A DNA stretch of 23,110 nucleotides from Basidiobolus ranarum (taxonomy: Eukaryota > Basidiobolomycota > Basidiobolomycetes > Basidiobolales), in contig JASJQH010007049.1 in the NCBI GenBank assembly GCA_040143965.1, forward strand, positions 1 to 23,110, in the 5' to 3' direction. Of the stretch, positions 10,565-21,298 are shown one piece after another. Each line of letters starts with the position of its first letter. Position 1 is the stretch's first letter. Below the pieces are notes generated by a model, which did not search any database, had not been told where the DNA came from, and saw only the letters and a program-made list of their open reading frames with translations. Both the position numbers and the translations under genes were made by a program.

Positions 10565-11349
10565 ATGTTAAGAGAACGTGTGGTATATAGCTACTGGTTG
10601 GTACAAGAAAGGAAAAGTAGTCCGTACAGGGAGGCTTTTTATTAATATAGCAAGGGAAGTACAATTGAAAATCGAGGCGATACCATATCCAACTTAAATG
10701 GTCCAACTTGACCAAAATTAACACTTGAAAAATACCTATAATCAAAAAGACCCTATTGGAGAAAGTTAGATTACTTAAGCTGACAGTCAACTGCAGCGTT
10801 GACAGATCACTTTATTCCAGATATTGTTAGATTTGGTAGGATTTACAGACATTTGATATCGCCACATTGATCAGATTGATGATCAGCGCCTTTTCCAACA
10901 TGAAATCGCCAATGAATCTTGTCATATACGGGGCTCGGTTGGGGAATTCTGGATCCCTGCTATGTATTGGTTCTAATAATGAACAATTCACTCGCTTATG
11001 CGGTTGAAGTGCCCACACCACTGCTCCCATTGGCTGGTTCTGTTGTGTGTTATAGCTGGTGCGTTCTACTTGATATCGTTACGGTGCACTAGGTGGAATG
11101 TGGTCTTGGTGACTGCCAGTCCCTTATCATCCATTAACTCCACCTTGACAATGGTTGTGTACATGAGGGGGACGCCGCGGCATTATTGGTGCTTCGGTTA
11201 AGGTTAGAGTGCGTAGTGTGGAATTGTGCCTTGATTGGCCCAAAAATCCAATAGAATCTTCCTCTGGAAAGAGATGGACATGCACATGTACTTGAATCTT
11301 GATAATTGATCAATTTTGACTTCCTCCCTCGTTGTTCTTATTTTTAGGG
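10565..11349. other. Upstream region of asp1, no supported gene
   Basis: The first part should hold the asp1 promoter; on the minus strand CTATATACC at about 10582-10590 lies only some 20 bp before the ATG. Farther out, 10830-11200 is less AT-rich than its surroundings and has short open frames on both strands (67 codons each way) that I cannot assign. On the minus strand a run near 11060-11160 reads like protein (VKVELMDDKG, TKTTFHLVHRND) but matches no family I know. Confidence 0.5.
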
Positions 11350-12150
11350 TTGTACATACACGAGGCTGCGATATGAATTCGGATATTTACTATGAATAAG
11401 CTTCGCTCGCTGTAATTCCTCTACCCCCATTTGAGCATGCTGCTAGAATCTGATTGGATCATTCCGAAAGTGAGTTAATATAGAATGTAAATGGCATGTA
11501 GTCATGATGTAGCTTAATGCCTGGAGATCGGTCCTAAACTAGCTTATCTCACAGGTTAGCCAGTATCTGGTTGTAGACGCCTAATACTGTCTAATACAAA
11601 TTGACGAACAAGAGTTGGCCAAGGGAGAGAACATACTATTCAAACAAGAAATGCCAGTCAGGGCTTCTCATCAACAAGAACCTGCTGAAAATGTGGCAAT
11701 CTGTGGTGCCATGGAAGCCCCTTCAACTCGGGACATATCCAGAGGAGAATGTGACAAACCAAGATAGATTTTGATTGGTGGATTTTACCTTACGACAATT
11801 AGGCTTGGCATTTGGGGTTGGCCCTATGGGCTCTAAATGATGGCATGTCCAATAGTTAATATCTATATGCATGAACATCGGGGGAATTTAGGCCATTGTT
11901 ATGATGTCCACTCGAGGAGGCGAGTATCGTGAAGATAGCAGACTGTCAGTATTCTGAAAGAGTTCGAGGAAATTCGACCTGACTATTTCACTACATGTTG
12001 AGGTGAACCAAACGAATTTCTTTCACTCCATGTTTCAATTATCTGCAATATTGCTGATGCAAATAAAAGAAATACTGCCTTGGATATTGATATTTAATAG
12101 CATAGTTGGGGCCCACACTACAGTTTATTCATGTAAAGTTGCTTAGTGGC
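11350..12150 (+). mobile_element. Ty1/copia-type retrotransposon fossil, pre-integrase and integrase core
   Basis: Plus-strand reading shows landmarks of a copia polyprotein in the right order. Around 11510-11560 there is a weak counterpart of the pre-integrase 'LWH.RLGH' zone. From 11610 a stretch reads KQEMPVRASHQQEP, like the linker before the integrase core. At 11701-11724 CGAMEAPS corresponds to 'D(I/L)CGPM..PS' at the first catalytic aspartate. At 11911-11938 GGEYRED corresponds to the 'DNGGEY' block. A more diffuse likeness runs to about 12150. It is strongly decayed, with many breaks, and no LTRs were recognised. I judge it ancient. Family-level assignment is moderately secure, anything finer is not. 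Confidence 0.62.
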
Positions 12151-12867
12151 ATCACTGCCTTTATAAACGCGTTTATACTTGGCGGGATAGTGACACGAAG
12201 TTCAAAATTAAGTTATTATTTGTTAGGTAGGTAGGTACAAACTTGAAAAATAGCTATATTTAGTTATAAATACCAATATTTTGAAAAGTAAATAGTCTGA
12301 CATAAAAACATGAATAGTTCCACAACTTTTAATCTACAGTAGTTGGAATTCCTTTAGTGGCATTAAAAGAGTCTGGAATTATATAACATTCAGAATAATC
12401 AAATGTGCGCAAATTTTCCAAGTTGTTATTCAATGTAGCATCGTGATTACTAGAGCAATCGCATTTTGACATTATTATAAGTTAAAACTAGTAGAAGCAC
12501 CAATTTTGGAATGGGCTATGGTGAAGATGGCAATATTCATCACAATCTACCTGTCATTTAGAAAAATGATGCCTTTTCGGCCTTCTTAAAGTTGTCAATC
12601 TTCTGATAAAGGTGAGCAGGATATTTGTTACTCATGGTAGAACCATCTTCACCTAAGCATTGCTTAATATTGCAGGATATCTTGGTAACTAAGGTGGCAT
12701 TTATTTATTGAAGGCTAAGCTCTCTCAAAAATTTGGGATAGTAGCTGGAAAATGTGTCATTGGAAAGATTGTTATATTTCAGAGGAATTTATACTACAAA
12801 ATAAATAATGCGAGTTCCGCATACAGCACAGTTAATGTTTACGGTTCGAGTGGGAGGGATACAAGCG

Positions 12868-13000
12868 AAGATTTTTATCAGTAGCTATTTTCCTTCCCAT
12901 GCTGTAGAAGGCAAACCCGATGGCGCCACTCAAGACAAAAATCAAAGGAGCAACTTCAACTGGAACTTTCTTCAAGGCGCTTCCAAGAGTCATATTGCAG
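12868..13000. repeat. Diverged repeat, copy 1
   Basis: The segment begins with TTTTTATCAG and contains, near 12949-12999, GGAGCAACT...TTCAAGGCGCTTCCAAGAG. The same blocks in the same order occur at 13636-13705 with a shorter middle. The shared core is roughly 30 bases with a few changes, so the two are likely relics of one repeat family, though the family is unknown. Confidence 0.45.
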
Positions 13001-13635
13001 ATAGGTTATTAGCTAGGTATGAATTTGAAGTAATTCTTCTGGTAACATATCACTTTTATACAAAACAGCTGTAACTCCAGAGCGGTCGCTGCATCTTAAA
13101 CTAATAGATAATAGCTCATACAGGCTATTGACTCTCATTTGAAAAAGCTTTTACTACTAGTTTACTATGGGTTCATTGCTTGTCTCAGGTTCAATATTTC
13201 AGAGTTTTGCTATTAATGGGATAATACTCGAATCCATTTAAACGTAGAATAAACTAACCTGGAGCGCTCGAGATAATGCCAGGCCAGAGCCTTACCGAGG
13301 CTCTTGAACCAGTCACCTTAGTTTCTTAATTGATGGTTGGTAGCAAGTTTAATCTACTTTTAGAAGGTTGGTAACAAACCTTGTACCGCAACTACAATTA
13401 AGGTTGCATAATATAGACTCAAGTATTTTTGTCGTGTTCCCTTATAGGACATATTCTGGAGGTTTAGCATACCACCTTGGCCTTCGTATACTAACGATTG
13501 CTGAATACTGATTCTGGAGATACATACATAATAGATAAAGAAGTGAGTAATTACAATAGTGAAAATCGATCTTGCTCAGGTAAAGATTCGATCTTCTAGT
13601 TGCTCAATATCAGATATATGAGCGGAGTATTGACA

Positions 13636-13705
13636 GAAATCTTTATCAGCAATGGCTCGGGGAGCAACTACTTTTCAAGGTGCTTCCAAGACTCATGCTG
13701 TGGCT
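13636..13705. repeat. Diverged repeat, copy 2
   Basis: CTTTATCAG followed by GGAGCAACT and TTTTCAAGGTGCTTCCAAGAC parallels the segment at 12868-13000. Translated, both give an F(L)QGASK-S/T-H string, suggesting a once-coding repeat. Direct orientation, about 0.7 kb apart. Confidence 0.45.
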
Positions 13706-15991
13706 AGCTTAACAACACAATGGTAGTGCATTTCATCTGACAGAGACATAGATAAGTTAGACGGTTTCAACATGGAGTATTCAAAGCTCTAGGGGAATAC
13801 TTCCCCAGAATTCCTGACCTCAGCCTGGAAAACTCTAGCCGCAGTCTGGCTCCTCACCAAATCATGATTTTAATCGAATTGAGTGACTGAATTTGAGTTC
13901 ACCATCTAGACGAATTGTCGGATTTTCAGCGGACTCTCGGCTACGATAATAATATACTTCGGCCCTGTCTCAGTTAACGCCGAAAAAGGAGAGGTATATA
14001 ATGCGATAGGCCTATCTCCATTATTCAAAACTAGTTTGAAGATTCATTTCTCTCAGTGTCACTAAAATACACATTCTTACACATGTAGAGCATTATGCTG
14101 TGTATCGGGAAGAATACATCATACTCCTAGATTACTGTGCTGATTGATGGTTGTATTTGGTAACTCTTCGGCACTCTTCCACATCATAAGCAACTTGCAG
14201 CACGAGTTCGTACTATAGATTAAATGAATGGATAGATCCTCATTGAGATACCGGTAGGGTGAGGGATTGAGTGATCATCATATTGGAAGCATGCAGGCTG
14301 TTTCAGTAGTAACATTGTGTCGAAACATAACCTGATGAGATATTGGATTACCGATCCGGATATTGCCTCAATATTAATCGAATTGAGCAACGCTTGGAAT
14401 TGTCTGCAGCACTTTCTCACGTTCTTTCATTATTTCCCAACTATTGGTATCAAGGGTAGGTATTTCTGAATCACAGCACTAATCATATATGGTCAATGAA
14501 AAAATCCCAACTTCAAACTTCAATATCGCTAACAATGCCTCCACTTTATAATTTAAACTATTGTTTGCTACACTAGATGCTGAACATATCTAAATCGGCT
14601 TAGTTTTGAATAAACTGAAGTTATGGCTAATTAGAGCTCACGTAAGTGTCATATCTTGGCCGGGCTTCCATGGATTAGAAAGTTTCAGAGATTCCACAAG
14701 AGTTACGATTGTACAGAGCTGTGGCAATCCTGTGTAAGAACATACTAGCCAGATGAATAACTCAGATAGCAAGCGGTTCCCATGGAGACACTAGTTGCAA
14801 TCGTTAGTAATTAAATATTGACTGATTTTAGCATCTAACGATAACGATGTCATTTTGTAAATCCAAGTTTCCAGGGTGTCATGGCGGTAAGTAGGGGTAA
14901 AATGAGATTGAAGCTTTTACTATACTATATTACCTAGAAAGGAAGTTTGAGAATTCCTAGCATGAAGGTCCATGTCAAACTTGCCCTGTTGGTACCAATA
15001 AATATAGTATTGCTGCCAGCAACTGGTAATAACTATACTATTAAACCAAATCCCCCTCCGGATTCCTTCGGGCAAGAATATATCGAGACAAGGTCCTACT
15101 TGTCCACCTGGTGGTTACTAGTATTAATGTTGCCACCTGGACTCCGTCAAGCTCGCTCGTCATCCACGTACATCGCTTGAGTAACCTTCTGACGGCACAT
15201 GGGGATCTGATTGGTTTTAAATCCGTATGAAAACCTTCAAATGAATCTCGCAATGAACACAGACTATTTACTCTGTTTGTGATACCAATATGGCTCAATA
15301 TAACATGAATTAGAGTAGCTCAGGCGGTCCAGGTTTCGGAAACATCCAGAGGGTCTACTTTTTCGTCATGGTAGAGATCCTACTGGAGATAGATAAATGG
15401 ATGTGGTGAGATAATTGCTAGTAATCTCGATCTTCTGATCATCTAAATATCATATCTATCCTGTATATACATTGTGTAACGAGAGGGACAAATAACCTTC
15501 ATCTGTATCTTGGATTTTAGATGCAGTGGCATGGGTACCAATCATGAAGATTGTAAGAGGCGTGATATCTCTTTTCTTGCTTTCTCTGACCATTGGATTG
15601 AAGGCAACATATTTTGTGCGGTTGAAAATCATCCTAGAGTAAAAATAAGGCTATTTCTAAAATGAGATGGGAGGAATAAATTCACCTATTTTATGTAGTA
15701 TTGGCTGTAATCAAGTCAATACTTCCTGGTTCTGCCAGCATTTTTGCAAAGGGTACCAATGAGTTCATCCTGAGTATCGTGTGGTATCCGAGGCAATACA
15801 TATCAGCCACGATAATTCGATAAAATACAAATGTAAAATTGCAGTTTTTATCTTATAGTTTACTGTCATGAGAAATGCGCTTTAAGGCTTTTATCTATGC
15901 TTTGAATGATTTCTATTTTATGGAATTCGCCCTAGAATTATTTTGATGACCTCCTTAAGAGACAGTGTTACGATCAGATACATCATTTAGA

Positions 15992-16000
15992 TATATAAAA
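15992..16000 (+). promoter_or_regulatory. TATA box of the plus-strand zinc-finger gene
   Basis: TATATAAAA lies 198 bp before the chosen ATG at 16198. A start of transcription about 30 bp downstream would leave a leader of roughly 170 nt, which contains no ATG. The paralogous gene on the other strand has TATATAAG at a closely similar distance, which supports both. Confidence 0.65.
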
Positions 16001-16197
16001 GTAGCTGTCTATCATACAGACCCTTTCAACTAGAGTTTCATACTGCATTCGCCGCGTTATCGTTTCCTCTCATCCTTCTGTTGCAAGCAAAGAGAATATT
16101 TAACAGTAACTTTAGATCTTCTATTGAAGCAACCATCAGTACGACTTTCAATATTCACCAGAAGAAACCTAATTTCGATACACTATCCACAAGAACC

Positions 16198-17154
16198 ATG
16201 CTTCCATCTAATACTCTTCCCAATGAACTGATATCTTCCTTTACAAGCTATACGATGTCCACAAGTCAAGAAACCACAGCTGGTCATGCCCCCTACTTTA
16301 AACCCACCCAAAATCCTCACTTCGACATATGTGAGTCTAACAGAGGTGATTCTTATCAGAATCCCTATATAAAAGAAGAGCGTGTGTATACCTCCTCTCC
16401 AACTAGCCAGAGCAATATGAGCCAATGGAGGAATCATCAGCCTACAAATCGTTTGTCAGAGTTCAACTACGACTTTTCTACCAGAAAACACTCATCCCCA
16501 ACGGAGAGTGAGTGTAGTAGTACATTTTCAAGCCCGGGCGTTTCTTGTGGAAGAAAATCTGTAACTACGTTATCTGAGTGTTCAGGCAGTATATCCAAAG
16601 TGAGTGATATACATAAGCTTCTAAATTATGAAGAAAATAGCACAAGTGTCACAGCCCTACCTTTAAACACTGAGTTTAGAGCCAACAAACTTCCAAACAT
16701 GTACTCCGCAACTTCACCAACTCATACATCATTCCATCCGGAATCTCAGTCACCTTATGCCATCAAAGCTCAATATCACCCGTATTTAGGCAACTCAAGA
16801 GGCCTATATCACCCACGCGCTGTATCATTTAATACCAATCCTACGTTACAAGGCCACTGCTTAGAAAACTCGAACCCACATGACAGATATTATTCCTATT
16901 TGCATGGTAATCCTTACACAAATCCAATCGATGCCAAAAACCATTTGTGCCAGTATCCTGGTTGTTATATGCGATTCAAACGTTTAGAACACTTGAAACG
17001 ACATTTCCGTGTTCATACCTTAGAGCGTCCGTATGCATGTACTCACAACGGATGTGAAAAGACATTCTCACGGCGCGACAATCTTGGCCAACACCTCAAA
17101 ACTCACGAGCGTCGAGTACAGAGACAAGAGCAACTTCAGAAGTCCGATTCTTGA
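16198..17154 (+). CDS. Two-finger C2H2 transcription factor, Msn2/4-like DNA contacts (paralog A)
   Basis: A single exon of 318 aa. The frame is open upstream to 16081, but the first ATG is 16198, and this start gives nearly the same length as the paralog (314 aa). Residues 1-245 are low-complexity, rich in Ser, Thr, Asn and Pro, typical of a regulatory region. A short island [10 protein letters not shown] (134-143) and HPYLG (194-198) recur in the paralog. The C-terminus carries two CX4C-X12-HX3H fingers at 251-273 and 281-303. Predicted contact residues (-1, 2, 3, 6) are R,E,H,R and R,D,N,Q, as in yeast Msn2/Msn4, so binding to AGGGG-type stress elements is inferred. The fingers differ from Msn2 in having four, not two, residues between the cysteines. 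There is no homeodomain, so it is not Ste12. The biological role is unknown; a nuclear regulator is expected. Confidence 0.9.
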   Translation: MLPSNTLPNELISSFTSYTMSTSQETTAGHAPYFKPTQNPHFDICESNRGDSYQNPYIKEERVYTSSPTSQSNMSQWRNHQPTNRLSEFNYDFSTRKHSSPTESECSSTFSSPGVSCGRKSVTTLSECSGSISKVSDIHKLLNYEENSTSVTALPLNTEFRANKLPNMYSATSPTHTSFHPESQSPYAIKAQYHPYLGNSRGLYHPRAVSFNTNPTLQGHCLENSNPHDRYYSYLHGNPYTNPIDAKNHLCQYPGCYMRFKRLEHLKRHFRVHTLERPYACTHNGCEKTFSRRDNLGQHLKTHERRVQRQEQLQKSDS

Positions 17155-17899
17155 GTATGAAATGGCCTGGGTCAATGTTTTCAGTGTGTTAGATATCTTG
17201 TTAGATTTGATCAATATCCTTGTAATTATAGTTATTTATTTTAACAGTTAGTACTCCCCAATTTTAGTTGTATCCGTATGTTTTGTCTATTGTTAGATGT
17301 TGAATATCTCTTGTTAGAAGTTGGATTAAAACCCATTGTTTTCCATTCCGAACAAACCATTGCCTTAGTTTTACTGCCCTAGTTATTGTGCCGTTGAGTT
17401 CATACATGATGTAAGGCTTAATTTAACACACACCAATAGATTTATTGAGCACTATCCTCAAAGCGGAATACCTTCGCTGTGGTCGGGTACAACCTCAACC
17501 TCTATCAAAGATTAATATCCATATGGAGATTTGATCATAGTATGAAGTTACCCGAAGACTGAGTGCCATTGGGTGCATGCAGTGTTGATGAAATGCTTAA
17601 TCAGGATCTGTGTTTGAGGAAACATCGGGGAATCTTGGCATTTGAAACATGGCTAGACAAGACCCTTTAACACGTGATGAGCCTGTTCGTTGTAAGTGAA
17701 CACAGATAGCGCGCTACACAAGTCTAGCCATCGCCACAATGGCACTGGCGTGTGTCGTATCCAGTTTCCTTCCCCATGAGTTGGCCTCGGAAGACCATTA
17801 CAATGATGAAGATTGCTTTAAGATTTTCAATCTCAAACTGAATATAGAACACACATCTACTTTGGGTGGTTGGTGAGACTTGCTATTGATGGTAGATCC
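17155..17899. other. 3' flank of the plus-strand zinc-finger gene, no supported gene
   Basis: AT-rich sequence after the stop codon, with the probable polyadenylation region in the first 150 bases. A 72-codon frame crossing the stop at 17033-17251 is a shadow of the finger-coding exon. From 17480 onward the base composition becomes less AT-rich, which may mark the onset of the copia debris recognised farther right. Confidence 0.5.
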
Positions 17900-18450
17900 T
17901 ATACCAATGGGTCTCATCTACGCTGTGCATAATGATTTACTGATTCAAGATCTACGCTAACTAATAAACTGCCACCGGTTATTCCACAACTGCTGCTCGA
18001 TTCTGTACTCGGGTAAATTCTATATATACATATATCATCCATATGCTGCATTTCTGATTGATGCATCTGATATTAGGGTGTGTTCATGGCACCCTTTTGA
18101 CCTGAATCTTTCACACCGTCGGTTTAATAATTCATATGGAGTTTCTTATTTGATCCGAGGGATTTTGTTTGGTTCGTCAGCCTTACAGAGTACATAATTG
18201 GACAACTGCAATCCTCAAAATCCACAGATATCCTTAGATATACGGGATGTTTCTCTTCAAGTATTCAGAAGGTGATTACCGCCTATTGGGCGCTTTTACT
18301 GCTACCCTAGTAAAGGGCGGCGACTTCCTAGAGCGGTTGCGATGGAGAAGATGTAGGCCCAAGAGCCTTGGTTTCTCACCGGCAAAGTGGTTCGAGTCAG
18401 TCTCTCTCAAGTATATGCGATTAAGTGTTGTGGATCTGTGATACAACTCT
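17900..18450 (+). mobile_element. Ty1/copia-type retrotransposon fossil, RNase H region
   Basis: On the plus strand, HNWTTAILKIHRY at about 18195-18233 corresponds to the copia 'HW.A.KRILRYLKGT' block and EGDYRLLG at about 18268-18291 to the following 'G.D..L.GY.DADWAG' strand. Farther on, near 18380-18420, weak counterparts of 'SKRQ..VALS..EAEY' can be read. A faint counterpart of 'GSLMY...TRPDI' lies before them near 18080-18130. It is old and broken in many places. The order and spacing match the C-terminal part of copia polyproteins, which is why I call it despite the decay. Confidence 0.58.
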
Positions 18451-19099
18451 ATTAAGCTACGTGAAAATAGTGTATCGTGGGAACATGGATTCATTTGAAA
18501 CTCCAAGGGTTTAAATCATTTTAATAAGAATACAATATGGATCCAAATAGGTAAGCTACGATCTCCGCCATTCCATCTACCAAAAGTCCGGAATAGTGTT
18601 TGAAAATTGAAGTGAAAATTAATGTTTCCCACTTTCTCACCAAAGGCCCTAGAATTTTGACCATTCATATTGTGTATAGATGATACCATTAGCCTAAAAT
18701 AGGACTCGAAGTGAGGATATCCAGAGATAAGTGGAGCCAAATGGGTATCTATCTTTGAAATAGGATTATAACAGGAAAGTGTGGAAATCTGATCATTTAT
18801 TCAACTAGTTGAAGATCGAGAAATTCGTTCAATGGGATCTTTAACTTGGTTATGGTACCAATTCATTTACCAATTCTCTAGTGCATGGAGTGCCAGTTAT
18901 CCCATTACAAGCTTCATTTGGAAATTTCAATAACATGAGTGAAGGGTCACCTATATAAGACTATGATACAGCATACTGTCCAACATAGAGCACCTATGTA
19001 CGTGATAACATCGAGCGGGATTCATATACTCTTTGATAAGTTTGTTCTGATCAAAGCGCTGCTAGCTTAGGCTTGCATTGCAATTAAGAGGCTACAGGG
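18451..19099. other. Spacer between two copia fossils
   Basis: About 650 bases with no supported gene. A minus-strand frame of 74 codons (18516-18740) has no recognisable family. The stretch may hold eroded 3' parts of the flanking elements, but I could not identify long terminal repeats, a polypurine tract or target-site duplications. Confidence 0.45.
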
Positions 19100-21000
19100 A
19101 ATCGAGGCAGCCATTATTCAGGCTGATAGGTAAAACCAAACAGTCATAAGAAGAAACGCTTGAAGTGGTATTTTAGAGGCCCTGAGAGTGTTTAGGACTA
19201 AAGATATTATATCGGAGATGCTCATTAATATTCTCAATGCTATTAAGTACCCCAATCTTTGTAAAAAGGTAATGATACCACTGGGATTCAGAAGCAAATC
19301 TTCAATAGGCCATACAATTAACTGAAGTCTTTGAAATATTCCATTTGTATACGAGTTGCACAATAAATGATTCATTCCACTAATGGAAGGATTATCAGCA
19401 GGCGCTAGAATTTAATACGACCATCATGTACTACACCACTTATCTCTCTTACGGAAATTCCAGTTCATCTTTACTGGAATCCCTTGTCATTGTCCTTTGA
19501 GTATATCCCCAAGTACTCCTAGCGTGTATCTCTACACATCGTATTTGGAGCTTACGATTCACATACGAAAGCCTTCCGTAAAAGTGTGCTCAGTGGAATA
19601 CATATTAAGACCCAGCTGACTCATGTACATCGTATGTTGATGGGCTTGAAAAGATTGATCTGTTCATTGCTGTCTCAAAAAAGATTGGGATCCTAGTCAT
19701 GCCGTCGGTCATTATCACCATAAATAGTAATATGTAGCAAAAGATGGATCGCATGGTTTTTACACGTTTTAATAAAATACTCGAATCTCCTTTCCCATTG
19801 GTAACGAGATTCTGGACATGGCTGAGCTAGTGAATAATCATAGCTGCGTAGGGGCGCCATATTTATTATACATTCCTGAATGTCGAGGTCTGATAGTCGA
19901 GATATTCAAGTGTACCGAAAGTTTATTAGCCTTCCTTAATACTAAGCACACTTTCAATCCTTGACTAAAGCCGAGATACTAAGAATGTTTACATCCACTT
20001 TTAAACAATATTATTGGACAAATCCAATCTTAAATAATAGTTGCAAGGGCCAACTACTCACCATACATATTCTCTCCTATATATCCAACTCAATACTTCA
20101 TAAAAGGAAACAAGATATAGATGCTGATTTTAAGTCTTATTTACGGAATTACGTAACACCAAATGAGATCTCGAAGAATTGTAGATTCAAACTGCTATCT
20201 TCATCGTTTTGGCATTTCAACGCTCTTCAACTGGCTTTCTGATGGTCAACTTGAATTTCTAGTGGTGCTCTATTACATATTTCTCAAGATAGTAGATATA
20301 TACTCTTTTGTAACACCCATTGTGTAACTCAAGTTCCGAATCTCCCTCATTCAGCATCCAGTCATTAAGTTGGTTTTGTACTATGATCGACAACTCTTGT
20401 ACCAAGTGAATGAAAATATTTCGGAGTAGTCTATACCATATTACTCTATAATTCCTTTTTCAAAAAGTATTGCTTTATAACATTAAGTAGTCTCGTCTAA
20501 TTTCGCTTTCAATTTTGTAGAAGTTCATTTTCTTGAGTTTGTTAGCTTTATGTTCATTGAAGCTATCATGTCCAAGTTAGAATGTATTAACGAAGTATCA
20601 CTTGGTTCAGCATTCAAGCAAAATGTAGCATATTTAGAATATTCAATATTTGTATACTGAACAAGGAAGCAAGTCACATTTTTAGCATCCATTTTAGATG
20701 CATCTTAGAAATGTTGAGAAAATGCCATTTTTTTAATAGCCCAAAGCTCTCAAAGTTTCTTAGTACTCTAAATACATAAAGTCACAGGTAGTGCTCATTA
20801 TTCTAAAAAAGTAAATTCATATCAAGACTTGTACTGCAATTGTCCAAAAATTAGCAAAGTTATATTTAAAACAGAAGTCATACTAATTTACCAGATTTTA
20901 CTCCTTCATATATCTCGAAGAGAAAGTGATTGTTATTTTTGGCCTTGCCTTCAGATTAGTTAATTTCTTGTTGGTTTTCACACTCAACAAATAATACCAC
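19100..21000 (-). mobile_element. Ty1/copia-type retrotransposon fossil, integrase C-terminus to reverse transcriptase
   Basis: The best preserved element in the window, read on the minus strand from high to low coordinates. FWTIAVQVLI (about 20850-20821) resembles the end of the integrase core. SKMDAKNV (20698-20676) resembles 'SKLD.K...C.F.GY'. YGIDYSE (20440-20420), preceded by a 'YKARLVAKGF'-like stretch, is the hallmark of copia reverse transcriptase. A counterpart of 'YGLKQ.PR.W...' lies near 19830-19767, and a more diffuse likeness to the '..LIG.L.Y....RPDI' block falls at about 19300-19200. It is heavily broken, and no LTRs were recognised. The interval between the two RT landmarks is about 0.4 kb longer than usual, suggesting a later insertion. 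Confidence 0.75.
19961..20242 (+). other. 93-codon open frame inside the copia fossil, unknown
   Basis: A plus-strand frame of 93 codons starting with TTG (its first ATG is at 19986) lies exactly in the interval where the minus-strand copia fossil appears to be interrupted. The predicted peptide is rich in Lys, Leu, Ser and Asn and matches nothing I recognise. It may be part of an inserted piece of DNA or simply a chance frame in AT-rich sequence; I do not claim it as a gene. Confidence 0.2.
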
Positions 21001-21298
21001 CACAGCTAATAGATAGACTGAAGTCAGTTGTCGTTGCTATAGGAGTTTCATCATCAAGGAAGAATGTGAGAGTTACCAAATTTAATAACTAGGCTCAAAG
21101 TACCAAATAAGAAATCAAGTGTACATGAATATAGAAGTGAGAATTGTTGCTACATAAGTTTGGAAAACTACTGTGATACCACGTTGTAAATTATCAGGAA
21201 AGATGACGGGAAACTATACACACAAATGTAATGTGGCTGACTCTTGAAAGCTTCAGCATAAGTAACAGATTGGAAATACTACGGTATTCTGCCATTCG

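Larger units (their letters stand above)
12151..15990. other. Long gene-poor region, no intact gene
   Basis: Nearly 4 kb of AT-rich DNA with no gene I can support. It probably contains further eroded transposon DNA. Points noted inside: a plus-strand frame of 88 codons at 12808-13074 of unknown identity, a short diverged repeat (12868-13000 against 13636-13705), a TATA-like element at 13995-14002, and overlapping frames at 14947-15298 with slightly higher GC and no recognisable family. The last 300 bases probably include upstream regulatory sequence of the zinc-finger gene that follows. Confidence 0.5.

Noticed and set aside
14947-15180. 77-codon plus-strand open frame with a hydrophobic start resembling a secreted protein
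   Set aside because: No ATG-proximal promoter context; the frame overlaps an equally long frame on the other strand and has no recognisable domain or cysteine pattern.
15041-15298. Retroelement RT suggested by a YVDD string on the minus strand near 15170
   Set aside because: A single four-residue match with none of the flanking RT blocks in order; likely chance.
16081-16197. N-terminal extension of the plus-strand zinc-finger gene
   Set aside because: The frame is open but begins with TTG and has no ATG before 16198; the ATG start matches the paralog's length, and this stretch fits a 5' leader downstream of the TATA box.
17033-17251. 72-codon plus-strand open frame
   Set aside because: Shadow of the zinc-finger exon running past its stop into the 3' flank.
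18330-18420. Possible tRNA, suggested by GTGGTTCGAGTCAG
   Set aside because: The T-arm-like string is not accompanied by a D-arm, anticodon stem or acceptor pairing, and it lies in the copia RNase H relic.
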